Source: an uncultured Sphingomonadales bacterium
GTDB taxonomy: Bacteria > Pseudomonadota > Alphaproteobacteria > Sphingomonadales > Sphingomonadaceae
DNA length: 5,838 nt
Direction: 5' to 3'
NCBI GenBank assembly: GCA_903911985.1
Contig: CAIWFP010000377.1
Location: 1-5,838 of the forward strand
Position 1 is the first letter of the stretch. Every line of letters begins with the position of its first letter. The position numbers were made by a program, and so were the translations under genes. This document shows positions 1 through 5,838 of this stretch, piece after piece. Under the pieces are notes generated by a model, which had not been told where the DNA came from, made no database searches, and was given only the letters and a program-made list of their open reading frames with translations.

Positions 1-672
1 CACACCGCCATCGTCTGCGCGCTGGCGCATGAAAAACCGCACGACAACACCGCCTGGGAAATCTTCTATCCCGACGGGCCCTTTGCCCTGCTGCCGCTGC
101 TGGATGACGCTGACGGCCGCCACCGCTCGGCGCTGGTGTGGACGGTGCCCACCCGCGATGGCAAGGGCGTCATGGCGATGAGCGACGAATGTTTCACCGG
201 CGAGGTCACCGGCAAGATGGACGGGCTCTATGGCAAGGTGGAGCTGATTGCCCGCCGCATGGCCTATCCGCTGTCCTATCAGAACGCCGGGCGCATTACC
301 GGCAACCGGCTGGCGCTGGTGGGCGATGCCGCCCATGGCATGCACCCCATCGCCGGGCAGGGCCTCAACCTCGGCCTGCGCGATGTCGGCGCGCTGGTGG
401 AGGTGCTGGCCGAGGGCATGCGGCTGGGGCTGGAGCCGGGCGACGCGCAATTGCTCAAGCGCTATGAAAACTGGCGCGCGCTCGACAATTTCACCACCAT
501 GAGCGTGATGGACGGCATTGTCCGCCTGTTCGGCGTGCCCGGACGCCTGCCCTCGGCGGTGCGGCGGCTGGGCATGGGCGCGGTGCAGCGCGCGCCGCTG
601 CTCAAGCGTTTCTTCATGAACGAGGCGCGCGGGCTGAACGGCAAGCTGCCCCGGCTCCTGCAGGCGGGGTAA
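1..672 (+). CDS. UbiH/UbiF/VisC/COQ6-family FAD-dependent monooxygenase, 3' part
   Basis: The frame is open from base 1 and ends at TAA 670-672, giving 223 visible residues; the N-terminus, with its Rossmann GxGxxG motif, lies outside the window. The diagnostic feature is the second FAD-binding motif at visible residues 108-125, GDAAHGMHPIAGQGLNLG, which continues into LRD and is characteristic of aromatic-ring hydroxylases of ubiquinone synthesis. The tail (YENWRALDN, then a helical segment with FMNEARG) also fits the UbiH group. Known for the family: O2- and NAD(P)H-dependent ring hydroxylation of polyprenyl-phenol intermediates, usually membrane-associated. Which ring position is modified (UbiH, UbiF, UbiL or UbiM type) cannot be told from this fragment, so I give no symbol. 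The gene converges on the heme cluster and is probably transcribed independently of it. Family assignment is firm; exact substrate is not. Confidence 0.9.
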   Translation, partial: HTAIVCALAHEKPHDNTAWEIFYPDGPFALLPLLDDADGRHRSALVWTVPTRDGKGVMAMSDECFTGEVTGKMDGLYGKVELIARRMAYPLSYQNAGRITGNRLALVGDAAHGMHPIAGQGLNLGLRDVGALVEVLAEGMRLGLEPGDAQLLKRYENWRALDNFTTMSVMDGIVRLFGVPGRLPSAVRRLGMGAVQRAPLLKRFFMNEARGLNGKLPRLLQAG

Positions 673-693
673 GGGATATTGAGAAGGTGATTT

Positions 694-728
694 GCAGGGG
701 CGTTACACCCCTGCACCCCATTAATGTC
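694..728 (+). repeat. REP-like GC-rich element, copy 1
   Basis: It lies 21 bases past the hydroxylase stop. The core at 697-711 (GGGGCGTTACACCCC) is an imperfect palindrome with one mismatched pair, followed by TGCACCCCATTAATGTC. The whole stretch matches the reverse complement of 784-817 at about 27 of 34 aligned columns with one gap. A short palindrome plus a directional tail, present as an inverted pair between convergent gene ends, resembles REP/BIME elements. That identity is inferred from structure only; genome copy number is unknown. It has no U-tract, so it is not a canonical intrinsic terminator. Confidence 0.55.
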
Positions 729-783
729 TTCGTCAGCGCCCCACCCCACCCACGGCGCAACGTCAACGGATTGTGCCGAGCAC

Positions 784-817
784 GACAGTAATGGGGGTTA
801 GGGGGTGTAACACCCCC
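784..817 (-). repeat. REP-like GC-rich element, copy 2 (inverted relative to copy 1)
   Basis: Read on the minus strand this starts GGGGGTGTTACACCCCC and continues TAACCCCCATTACTGTC, closely matching copy 1. The palindrome at 801-817 (GGGGGTGTAACACCCCC) is perfect apart from its centre base and can form a strong short hairpin on either strand. It sits 46 bases beyond the stop of the mitofilin-like gene. The two copies can also pair with each other around a 55-base spacer. A role in ending or insulating convergent transcription is plausible but inferred; T-rich sequence (827-833) follows on the plus strand only after about 9 bases. Confidence 0.55.
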
Positions 818-863
818 AAGGCTTACTCTTTTATTGCAAGTCTATCAGCTGCCCGCAGGCCGG

Positions 864-1781
864 TTAATGCCCCGCCGTCGTCAGCCCAGCCGACTGTCCA
901 AGCTGCGGTGGCACCAGCGGGCTGGGCTGGGAAACCTTGCGCCCGGCGCCGTCGCCCAGCGTATGCGGCTCCAGCAGGGCGGCGGTCTCGATCCGGTCCA
1001 GCGCGCTTTCCGCCTCGGCATAGCGGTGGGCATCGGCGATCCACGCGGAGGTTTCGGGCGAGGCGGGCAGTCGCTGCACATCGGCGATGGCCAGTCCGAT
1101 CGCGCCCTCGCGCAAGGCCGCCAGGGCATGATCCAGCCGCGCGGCTGGCGTGGGCGCGCTGGCGCTGTCGCGGCGGATGGTGAACATGTCCGACAGGCTA
1201 TGCCTTGCTCGATCCCACAATGTTTCGCTGGCAGGCGCATCGCCGACATGCCCGGCCATCATTTGCAGACGGGCCGTGAGCAGATCCAGCGTGACCGGAA
1301 GGCGCGCGGCGGCAATGAGGGTGGCGACAGCGCGCGGCTGGGCATCACCAAACCGCAGCTTCAGCTGGTCTTCGAGATAGCCGAGAGTGGCGCCCCGTTC
1401 GATAACCCGGCGCGCGGCAAAGGCCACCAGCAGCCCTTCGGCGCGGGCGGCGTTTCCGGCGGCGGCGGCGGCCTGCATGTCGAGCCTGTCCAGCCGTTGC
1501 TCGGCGGCGATAATGCGGGCGTCGAGCGCGTTCTGGTTGGCCGACAGGGCTTCGGGTGAGGGGGCTCCCGTGGGCGTGGCAGGAGCGACCGGCGTGGCGA
1601 CGAACTGATGCCACACGCCGCTTGCCGCATGCCAATCGCCGCGCAACACCATCCAGCCCACCGCGCAGCCACCCACGGCAAAGCCGATCAGCGTCATCAG
1701 CAGCATCGCGCCCCAGCGCAGCGCGCCGCGACCGGGGGCGTGGCCCGCCGCATCGCGCCGGTTCAGGACATCATCAGGCAT
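864..1781 (-). CDS. Mitofilin/Mic60-like single-pass membrane protein of the heme cluster
   Basis: This encodes 305 aa. A short charged N-terminus is followed by one hydrophobic segment at about residues 22-46, then a Pro/Ala-rich linker (62-78), an Ala-rich helical, potentially coiled-coil stretch (about 78-128), and a helical C-terminal region (about 215-265, containing AWIADAHRYAEAESALDRIE). This layout is that of the alphaproteobacterial COG4223/mitofilin-type proteins often encoded beside hemC/hemD. Established for that group: inner-membrane anchoring with the bulk in the periplasm, and relationship to mitochondrial Mic60, which shapes cristae. Here the assignment rests on architecture and position rather than on an invariant motif. 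ATG 1781 is the first usable start, because an in-frame TGA lies five codons upstream; no clear ribosome site is seen. It follows hemD by 28 bases and is probably co-transcribed with it. No hemY-like gene follows; the convergent hydroxylase does. Confidence 0.72.
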   Translation of the reverse strand: MPDDVLNRRDAAGHAPGRGALRWGAMLLMTLIGFAVGGCAVGWMVLRGDWHAASGVWHQFVATPVAPATPTGAPSPEALSANQNALDARIIAAEQRLDRLDMQAAAAAGNAARAEGLLVAFAARRVIERGATLGYLEDQLKLRFGDAQPRAVATLIAAARLPVTLDLLTARLQMMAGHVGDAPASETLWDRARHSLSDMFTIRRDSASAPTPAARLDHALAALREGAIGLAIADVQRLPASPETSAWIADAHRYAEAESALDRIETAALLEPHTLGDGAGRKVSQPSPLVPPQLGQSAGLTTAGH

Positions 1782-1809
1782 TCGGCGGGTTACTCATGGT
1801 TCAATGGTT

Positions 1810-2547
1810 TCAATTCCGGGGGCCATCTTGGCACAATTGGCGGCACAGGGCCAGCAGCGCCGCATCTGTGGGGCGCGCGGCGATGCTGATCCGCGCCCAA
1901 CCCCCGCCCGCACCCCCATCCGCGCGCCCATCCGCACCCGCCGCCGCCGCGATACGCGGCCCCAGCGCCACCAGATGGATCCGCTCGCGCGGGATGGCAA
2001 GGCGGTCACACTCGGCGGCAAAGTGGCGCGCGGCCTCGGCGGAATGCAGCAGCACGAGGCTTTGCGGCAGGGCGTGGGCGGTGAGCAGCCGGGCCAGCGG
2101 TTCCGGGCATGGCAAGGGCTCGCTGGCATAGACCACCCTTTCGGCAAGGGCGATCTCCTCGCCCGTCACCAGATCCACCCGCTCGCGCCCCGACAGGCGC
2201 AGCAGGCGGCGATGCCCGGGCGCGATGGCGGGCAACAGGCTCGACAGGCCGCCTTCACCCACGGCGGCGATGGTCAGGCCTGCGTCGCGTGCCGCCACGG
2301 CACTCGCCTCGCCCACCACATAGGCTGGCTTTCCGGCATAGAGCGCGAGGTCTGGCCCGGCGTGGCGCGGGGCATTGGCGCTGCCGATCAGCAGGGCATC
2401 CACCGTGGCGGGGTCTGGCGCATCCCATGCCAGCGGGCGCACGGCAAACAGGGGGAAGCCATAGGCCTCCAGCCCCATCGCGCGGGCGGCTTCCACCGTG
2501 GCGGCGCAGCCCGGTTCCGGCCGGATGATGATGACGGGCGGTGTCAT
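1810..2547 (-). CDS. hemD: Uroporphyrinogen-III synthase
   Basis: This encodes 245 aa, about the family's usual length. The enzyme cyclises hydroxymethylbilane with inversion of ring D to give uroporphyrinogen III in the cytoplasm. HemD sequences are poorly conserved, but several landmarks are present: the N-terminal strand IIIRPEPG (residues 6-13), LLIGSANAPRHAG (52-64, the usual SxNA segment), YVVGEASAVAARDAGL (76-91), the second-domain LLHSAEAARHF (166-176), and a C-terminal ARPTDAALLALC (224-235). Position directly after hemC (25-base gap) supports the call strongly. I chose ATG 2547 because the open frame upstream runs into hemC and adds 56 residues with no HemD character. No clear Shine-Dalgarno precedes it, so coupling to hemC translation is possible. 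A small Gly/Ala/Asp-rich repeat lies at residues 203-215. Confidence 0.9.
   Translation of the reverse strand: MTPPVIIIRPEPGCAATVEAARAMGLEAYGFPLFAVRPLAWDAPDPATVDALLIGSANAPRHAGPDLALYAGKPAYVVGEASAVAARDAGLTIAAVGEGGLSSLLPAIAPGHRRLLRLSGRERVDLVTGEEIALAERVVYASEPLPCPEPLARLLTAHALPQSLVLLHSAEAARHFAAECDRLAIPRERIHLVALGPRIAAAAGADGRADGGAGGGWARISIAARPTDAALLALCRQLCQDGPRN
1915..1938. repeat. 12-bp direct duplication inside hemD
   Basis: Two adjacent 12-base units both begin CCCATCCGC and end differently (GCG, then ACC). They lie in a C-rich stretch of hemD and encode a repeated xADG unit in a Gly/Ala-rich loop. Because 12 is a multiple of 3 the frame is kept. It looks like replication-slippage expansion of a tolerant loop. 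Confidence 0.4.
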
Positions 2548-2572
2548 TGCCGGACAGGGCAGACAGGAAGGC

Positions 2573-3622
2573 TCATCGGTGGCCCGCGCCCGGCCCGGCA
2601 AAATGGTCGGCGATGGCGGCCGGGGCCTCGGCCAGCAGGCGCTCGGCCAGACCGGCGGGCCCCGCCTCGTCGCCCACCGGAAAATGGGCGGTGCCCGCAA
2701 TGCGCTCGGCGCCATCGGGGCTGAACAGGGCGGCTTCCATGGTGATCCGCGTGCCGGTCACGGTGGAGAGCACCGCGATCGGGCTGTGGCAATTGCCGCC
2801 AAGCGCCGCCAGCAGCGCCCGTTCCGCCATCAGCGTGGCGCGGCTTGTCGCATGGTCAATGCGGGCAAGGGCGGCGCGGGTGGCGGTGTCGCCCGCGCGG
2901 GCCTCGATGGCGATGGCACCCTGCCCCGGCGCGGGCAGCCATTGCGTCGCGTCCAGCGGATGGCCGACGCCATGGCCGCACTCCCCGATTCTGGCCAACC
3001 GGTTGAGCCCGGCCAGCGCCAGCAGCGTCGCGTCGGCCTCATCCGCCGCCAGCCGCGCCAGCCGCGTCGCCACATTGCCGCGAAAGGGCACAATGGTGCA
3101 ATCGGGCCGTGCATGGAGCAATTGCGCGGCGCGGCGCGGGGCGCTGGTGCCGACGCGGGCGCCTTGCGGCAGGGCCATGATGCTGCCAAATGAACTATTG
3201 GCCCCCACCAGACAATCGCGCACATCCTCGCGCGGCAGCACGGCGGCGATGATCAGGCCTTCGGGGCGCAGCGTCTCGACATCCTTGGCGGAATGGACGG
3301 CGAAATCGATCTCGCCGTTCAGCAGCCAGGCATCCAGCTCCTTGGTCCACAGCGCCTTGCCGCCAATCTCGGCCAGCGGGCGGTCCTGAATCCTGTCGCC
3401 GCTGGCGGTAACGGGGACAATCTCGATGGCTTCTTCCGCCCAGCCCAGCGCGGCGGCAAGGCGCTCGCGGGCCTCCCTGGCCTGCGCCATGGCCAGCGGG
3501 GACCGGCGGGTGCCCAGCCTTAGTAGCGTGGCTGGCCTGAGGATATCTGGCGGCACGCCATCGCGCGGCAATTGGCCGCTGGTGGGGAACGGTTCGGAGG
3601 GGTTGTCAAAGGGCTGGGGCAT
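2573..3622 (-). CDS. hemC: Hydroxymethylbilane synthase (porphobilinogen deaminase)
   Basis: This encodes 349 aa. The enzyme joins four porphobilinogens into hydroxymethylbilane on a covalently bound dipyrromethane cofactor. Visible landmarks: LRLGTRRSPLAMAQA (34-48), GDRIQDRPLAEIGGKALWTKE (75-95), HSAKDVE (110-116, with D114 at the position of the catalytic Asp), GTSAPRRAAQL (158-168, with the substrate-binding Arg pair), RGNVATRL (181-188), LPAPGQGAIAIEAR (229-242), and GGNCHSPIA (275-283), whose C278 should carry the cofactor. The family is usually about 300-320 aa; the excess is mainly a roughly 30-residue Pro-rich N-terminal extension before the first conserved strand. A shorter form from GTG 3556 is possible, but neither start has a good ribosome site. 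It is the first gene of the hemC-hemD-mitofilin-like run and divergent from tsaD. Confidence 0.96.
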   Translation of the reverse strand: MPQPFDNPSEPFPTSGQLPRDGVPPDILRPATLLRLGTRRSPLAMAQAREARERLAAALGWAEEAIEIVPVTASGDRIQDRPLAEIGGKALWTKELDAWLLNGEIDFAVHSAKDVETLRPEGLIIAAVLPREDVRDCLVGANSSFGSIMALPQGARVGTSAPRRAAQLLHARPDCTIVPFRGNVATRLARLAADEADATLLALAGLNRLARIGECGHGVGHPLDATQWLPAPGQGAIAIEARAGDTATRAALARIDHATSRATLMAERALLAALGGNCHSPIAVLSTVTGTRITMEAALFSPDGAERIAGTAHFPVGDEAGPAGLAERLLAEAPAAIADHFAGPGAGHR

Positions 3623-3812
3623 CGGCGCTTGTGCTAGCGGGCAATCTCGTTAAGGGAAAGGCTCAGATTTAGGCATGCGAATTTGGCATTTGGCGTGGCG
3701 CATCCGTCCGGTTGGGTTTTTCGGCGCGATGTTCGGCATGACTGGTTTTCCTGGCCAGTTTTCCGGGCCAGTTTTCCGGGCCAGTTTTCCAGGTTCGTTT
3801 TTGGGGTTCGCT
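3623..3812. promoter_or_regulatory. Divergent hemC/tsaD control region
   Basis: If tsaD starts near 3813, these 190 bases separate two divergent gene starts and must carry promoters for both. The stretch is visibly richer in T runs on the plus strand than the flanking genes. I could not identify a convincing -35/-10 pair for either direction. Its main structural feature is the 13-bp array at 3742-3793. The plus-strand frame is open from ATG 3675, so part of it could be coding, but base use and the repeat argue against that. The promoter role is inferred from gene orientation. Confidence 0.5.
3742..3793 (+). repeat. Four tandem 13-bp units upstream of tsaD
   Basis: The units are 3742-3754 (CTGGTTTTCCTGG), 3755-3767 and 3768-3780 (both CCAGTTTTCCGGG), and 3781-3793 (CCAGTTTTCCAGG). 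Two copies are identical and two differ at one or three bases; a fifth, much degraded unit may follow at 3794-3806. Unit junctions read CTGGCCAG (a perfect palindrome) or CGGGCCAG, so the array also contains regularly spaced partly palindromic sites. The period is not a multiple of three, so each copy is read in a different frame, which fits non-coding DNA. Confidence 0.85.
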
Positions 3813-4859
3813 TTGGCTAGGGTTTTGGGGCTTGAATCGTCTTGCGACGAGACCGCGGCGGCCGTGGTGACCGACGGTCGGGTGATCCTTGCGCAGCACA
3901 TCGCCTCGCAGGACGAGGCCCATCGCCCCTATGGCGGCGTCGTGCCGGAAATCGCCGCGCGGGCCCATGTCGAGCGCCTTGCCCCGCTGATCGCCGCCAC
4001 ACTGGCCGACGCCGGTCTCACTCTGGCCGATATGGACGCGGTCGCCGCCACCGCCGGGCCGGGCCTCATCGGCGGGGTGATGGTCGGGCTGGTCAGTGCC
4101 AAGGCGCTGGCCATGGCCGCGGACAAGCCGCTGATCGCCATCAATCATCTGGAAGGCCACGCCCTCTCGCCGCGTCTGGCCGATCCGACGCTGGAATTTC
4201 CCTATCTGCTGCTGCTGGCCAGCGGTGGCCATTGCCAGCTGCTGCGGGTGGATGGGGTGGGCCGGTATCGCCGCCTTGCCACCACAATCGACGACGCATT
4301 GGGCGAGGCATTCGACAAGACCGCCAAGATCCTTGGCCTCGGCTATCCCGGCGGCCCGGCGGTGGAACGGCTGGCGGCCACGGGGGACCCGAAAGCGGTG
4401 AAGCTGCCCCGACCGCTGCTGGGCTCGCCTGACCCGCATTTCTCCTTCGCCGGCCTCAAAAGCGCGGTGCTGCGCGCCAGACAGGCGGGCATCCACGCCG
4501 ATGCCGACATCGCCGCCGCCTTTCAGCAGGCCGCGATTGATTGCGTGCTGGATCGCGCCGCGCGGGCCATTGTCGCCGCCGGGCCAGTAACCGCGCTGGT
4601 GGTCGCCGGAGGTGTCGCCGCCAACCGCGCCATCCGTGCGGCGCTGGAGGGACTGGCGACAGCCCATGGCTTGCGCTTTGTCGCGCCGCCGCTGGCGCTG
4701 TGCACCGACAATGCCGCGATGATCGCCTGGGCGGGTGTCGAGCGCCTCGCGCTGGGCGGCCGGGAGGCTTTGACCGATGGGCTGGATTTCGTCGCGCGGC
4801 CACGCTGGCCGCTTGATCCCGAGGCCGAACCGGTGCGCGGGGCGGGGGTAAAGGCATGA
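3813..4859 (+). CDS. tsaD: tRNA N6-adenosine threonylcarbamoyltransferase
   Basis: TsaD transfers the threonylcarbamoyl group from threonylcarbamoyl-AMP to A37 of ANN-reading tRNAs (t6A), working with TsaB and TsaE in the cytoplasm. From TTG 3813 the protein is 348 aa, the normal length. Landmarks: VLGLESSCDET (4-14), the metal-binding NHLEGH (H112, H116), LASGGHCQ (135-142), DDALGEAFDK (160-169), GYPGGPAVERLA (177-188), FSFAGLKSAV (210-219), VVAGGVAANRAIR (263-275) and CTDNAAMIAWAG (297-308, D299). These positions fall within one residue of the known E. coli ligands H111, H115 and D300, supporting this start. A GGGG at 3803-3806 is a weak ribosome site. In-frame alternatives are TTG 3801 and ATG 3738, 3729 or 3675; the ATG starts add 25-46 atypical residues and would translate through the 13-bp array. 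gpsA overlaps its stop. Confidence 0.95.
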   Translation: MARVLGLESSCDETAAAVVTDGRVILAQHIASQDEAHRPYGGVVPEIAARAHVERLAPLIAATLADAGLTLADMDAVAATAGPGLIGGVMVGLVSAKALAMAADKPLIAINHLEGHALSPRLADPTLEFPYLLLLASGGHCQLLRVDGVGRYRRLATTIDDALGEAFDKTAKILGLGYPGGPAVERLAATGDPKAVKLPRPLLGSPDPHFSFAGLKSAVLRARQAGIHADADIAAAFQQAAIDCVLDRAARAIVAAGPVTALVVAGGVAANRAIRAALEGLATAHGLRFVAPPLALCTDNAAMIAWAGVERLALGGREALTDGLDFVARPRWPLDPEAEPVRGAGVKA

Positions 4860-5838
4860 GCGGGAATCAGGCACGCGTAGGCGTAATTGGTGGGGGTGCG
4901 TGGGGCACGGCACTGGCGCAGATGCTGGCCAGCGATGGCTCGGCGGTGCTGCTCTGGGCGCGCGAGACCGATCTGGTCAGCGAAATCAACGCGGCCCACA
5001 CCAACGCGCTCTATCTGCCCGGCGTATCGCTGGCCGGCTCGATTACCGCCACCGGCAATCTGGCCGATCTGGCGGCGCTGCCGGTTCTGCTGGTGGTGGT
5101 CCCGGCGCAACATCTGGCCAGCGTGCTGGCGGGCTTGCCGGCCTTCACGGGCGATGGAATTCGCGACATCGTGCTCTGTGCCAAAGGCATCGAGGCGGGC
5201 ACCGGCCGGATGATGGTGGATGTCGCCCGCGCCGCCGCGCCCCATGCCGCGCTGGCGGTGCTCTCCGGCCCCACTTTCGCCCGGGAAGTGGCGCTCGGCC
5301 TGCCCACGGCCATAACCCTGGCCTGCAGCGGCGGCGAGGCGCAGTGGCAGCGGCTCAGCACCGCCATCGCCCGCCCCACCTTCCGCCCCTATTTTTCCGA
5401 CGACATCGTCGGCGCCGAGATTGGCGGGGCGGTGAAGAACGTGCTGGCCATCGCCTGCGGGGTGGTCGAGGGGCTGGGGCTGGGCGAAAACGCCCGCGCC
5501 GCGCTCATCGCCCGTGGTTTTGCCGAGATGTTGCGCTTTGGCGAGGCGCGCGGCGGCCGGGCGGATACGCTCGCCGGGCTGTGCGGTCTTGGCGATCTGG
5601 TGCTGACCTGCGCCTCGACCGCCAGCCGCAACTATTCGCTGGGCAAGGCGCTGGGGCAGGGGATGAGCGCCGCCGAGGCCCTCTCCGGCAAGGCCAGCGT
5701 GGCCGAGGGCGCGGCCACCGCCCCCGTGCTGGCCGAACTTGCCGCGCGCGAGGGGCTCGCCATGCCGATTGTTGACGCCGTGTGCCGTTTGCTCAGCGGC
5801 GAGGCCCCGGCGCGGGTGGTGGTTTCCGAATTGCTGGC
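4856..5838 (+). CDS. gpsA: NAD(P)-dependent glycerol-3-phosphate dehydrogenase, 3' end cut by window
   Basis: ATG 4856 overlaps the tsaD stop in an ATGA arrangement; the frame stays open to the window end with 327 complete codons. The family is about 330-340 aa, so only the last residues are missing. GpsA reduces dihydroxyacetone phosphate to sn-glycerol-3-phosphate for phospholipid synthesis. Landmarks: the dinucleotide-binding VGVIGGGAWGTALA (8-21), LVVVPAQHL (79-87), VLCAKGIE (106-113), LSGPTFAREVALGLPTA (136-152), GAEIGGAVKNVLAIACG (186-202, with K194 the probable catalytic Lys), ENARAALIARGFAEM (211-225), GLCGLGDLVLTC (241-252), SRNYSLG (257-263) and VAEGAATA (282-289). A G-rich stretch (4844-4848) and AAGG lie before the start. 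The 4-base overlap suggests translational coupling with tsaD. No broken or missing key residue is seen. Confidence 0.97.
   Translation, partial: MSGNQARVGVIGGGAWGTALAQMLASDGSAVLLWARETDLVSEINAAHTNALYLPGVSLAGSITATGNLADLAALPVLLVVVPAQHLASVLAGLPAFTGDGIRDIVLCAKGIEAGTGRMMVDVARAAAPHAALAVLSGPTFAREVALGLPTAITLACSGGEAQWQRLSTAIARPTFRPYFSDDIVGAEIGGAVKNVLAIACGVVEGLGLGENARAALIARGFAEMLRFGEARGGRADTLAGLCGLGDLVLTCASTASRNYSLGKALGQGMSAAEALSGKASVAEGAATAPVLAELAAREGLAMPIVDAVCRLLSGEAPARVVVSELL

Noticed and set aside
697..833. A canonical rho-independent terminator for the hydroxylase gene or the mitofilin-like gene
   Set aside because: The hairpins are strong but not directly followed by a T-run on the relevant strand; the nearest plus-strand T-rich stretch begins about 9 bases after the second hairpin.
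834..1559. A 241-residue plus-strand frame opposite the mitofilin-like gene
   Set aside because: Low-complexity Gly/Arg/Gln composition typical of antisense frames; the minus-strand frame has the TM and helical architecture and fits the hem operon.
1781..1797. Upstream ATG at 1797 as the start of the mitofilin-like gene
   Set aside because: It is out of frame and meets TGA after seven codons.
2548..2715. A 56-residue N-terminal extension of hemD to ATG 2715
   Set aside because: It lies wholly within the hemC 3' end and the short gap and is Pro/Arg-rich; HemD homology begins at the ATG at 2547.
1804..2724. A 306-residue plus-strand frame opposite hemD
   Set aside because: Composition is that of a shadow frame, and the minus strand carries recognisable HemD segments directly after hemC.
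2498..3389. Overlapping plus-strand frames opposite hemC
   Set aside because: hemC motifs on the minus strand are unambiguous; these frames show no domain features.
3669..4913. A 414-residue open frame on the minus strand covering nearly all of tsaD
   Set aside because: It is the antisense shadow of a clear tsaD gene in GC-rich DNA. Its translation is Arg/Gly/Gln-rich with no recognisable domain, and it extends into gpsA.
4887..5775. Open frames of 108 and 291 residues within gpsA in the other two plus-strand frames
   Set aside because: The frame starting at 4856 encodes a textbook GpsA to the window end. The others are Arg/Gly/Trp-rich out-of-frame readings.

Overview
The window is GC-rich, densely packed chromosomal DNA from a Gram-negative bacterium, most likely an alphaproteobacterium of the sphingomonad type. 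The evidence is the gene set and order: a heme-pathway run hemC-hemD-mitofilin-like gene on the minus strand, divergent from tsaD-gpsA on the plus strand, with a ubiquinone-type flavin hydroxylase gene converging from the left. All six genes look like core metabolism. No phage, transposase, CRISPR array or defence genes are visible.

Layout. Positions 1-672 (+) are the 3' part of a UbiH/UbiF/VisC/COQ6-family monooxygenase. Positions 673-863 lie between two convergent gene ends and hold a pair of related GC-rich elements in opposite orientation, resembling a REP/BIME-type repeat. Positions 864-1781 (-) encode a one-TM mitofilin/Mic60-like protein, 1810-2547 (-) hemD, and 2573-3622 (-) hemC. Gaps of 28 and 25 bases between these three suggest one transcript read hemC to hemD to the mitofilin-like gene. 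Positions 3623-3812 form the divergent control region, which contains four 13-bp tandem repeats (3742-3793). From about 3813 (+) comes tsaD, overlapped by 4 bases by gpsA (4856 to the window end), whose last residues are cut off.

How the genes work together. HemC and HemD make uroporphyrinogen III in the heme branch. The mitofilin-like protein is the probable bacterial relative of mitochondrial Mic60, whose gene often accompanies hemC/hemD in alphaproteobacteria. TsaD makes the tRNA t6A modification. GpsA supplies glycerol-3-phosphate for phospholipids. The left-hand hydroxylase belongs to quinone synthesis.

I found no convincing new system. The items most worth a second look are the 13-bp array at the tsaD start, which changes how that start should be read, the inverted repeat pair, and the mitofilin-like gene. 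The gpsA reading frame has no stop before the window edge and was read directly from the sequence.
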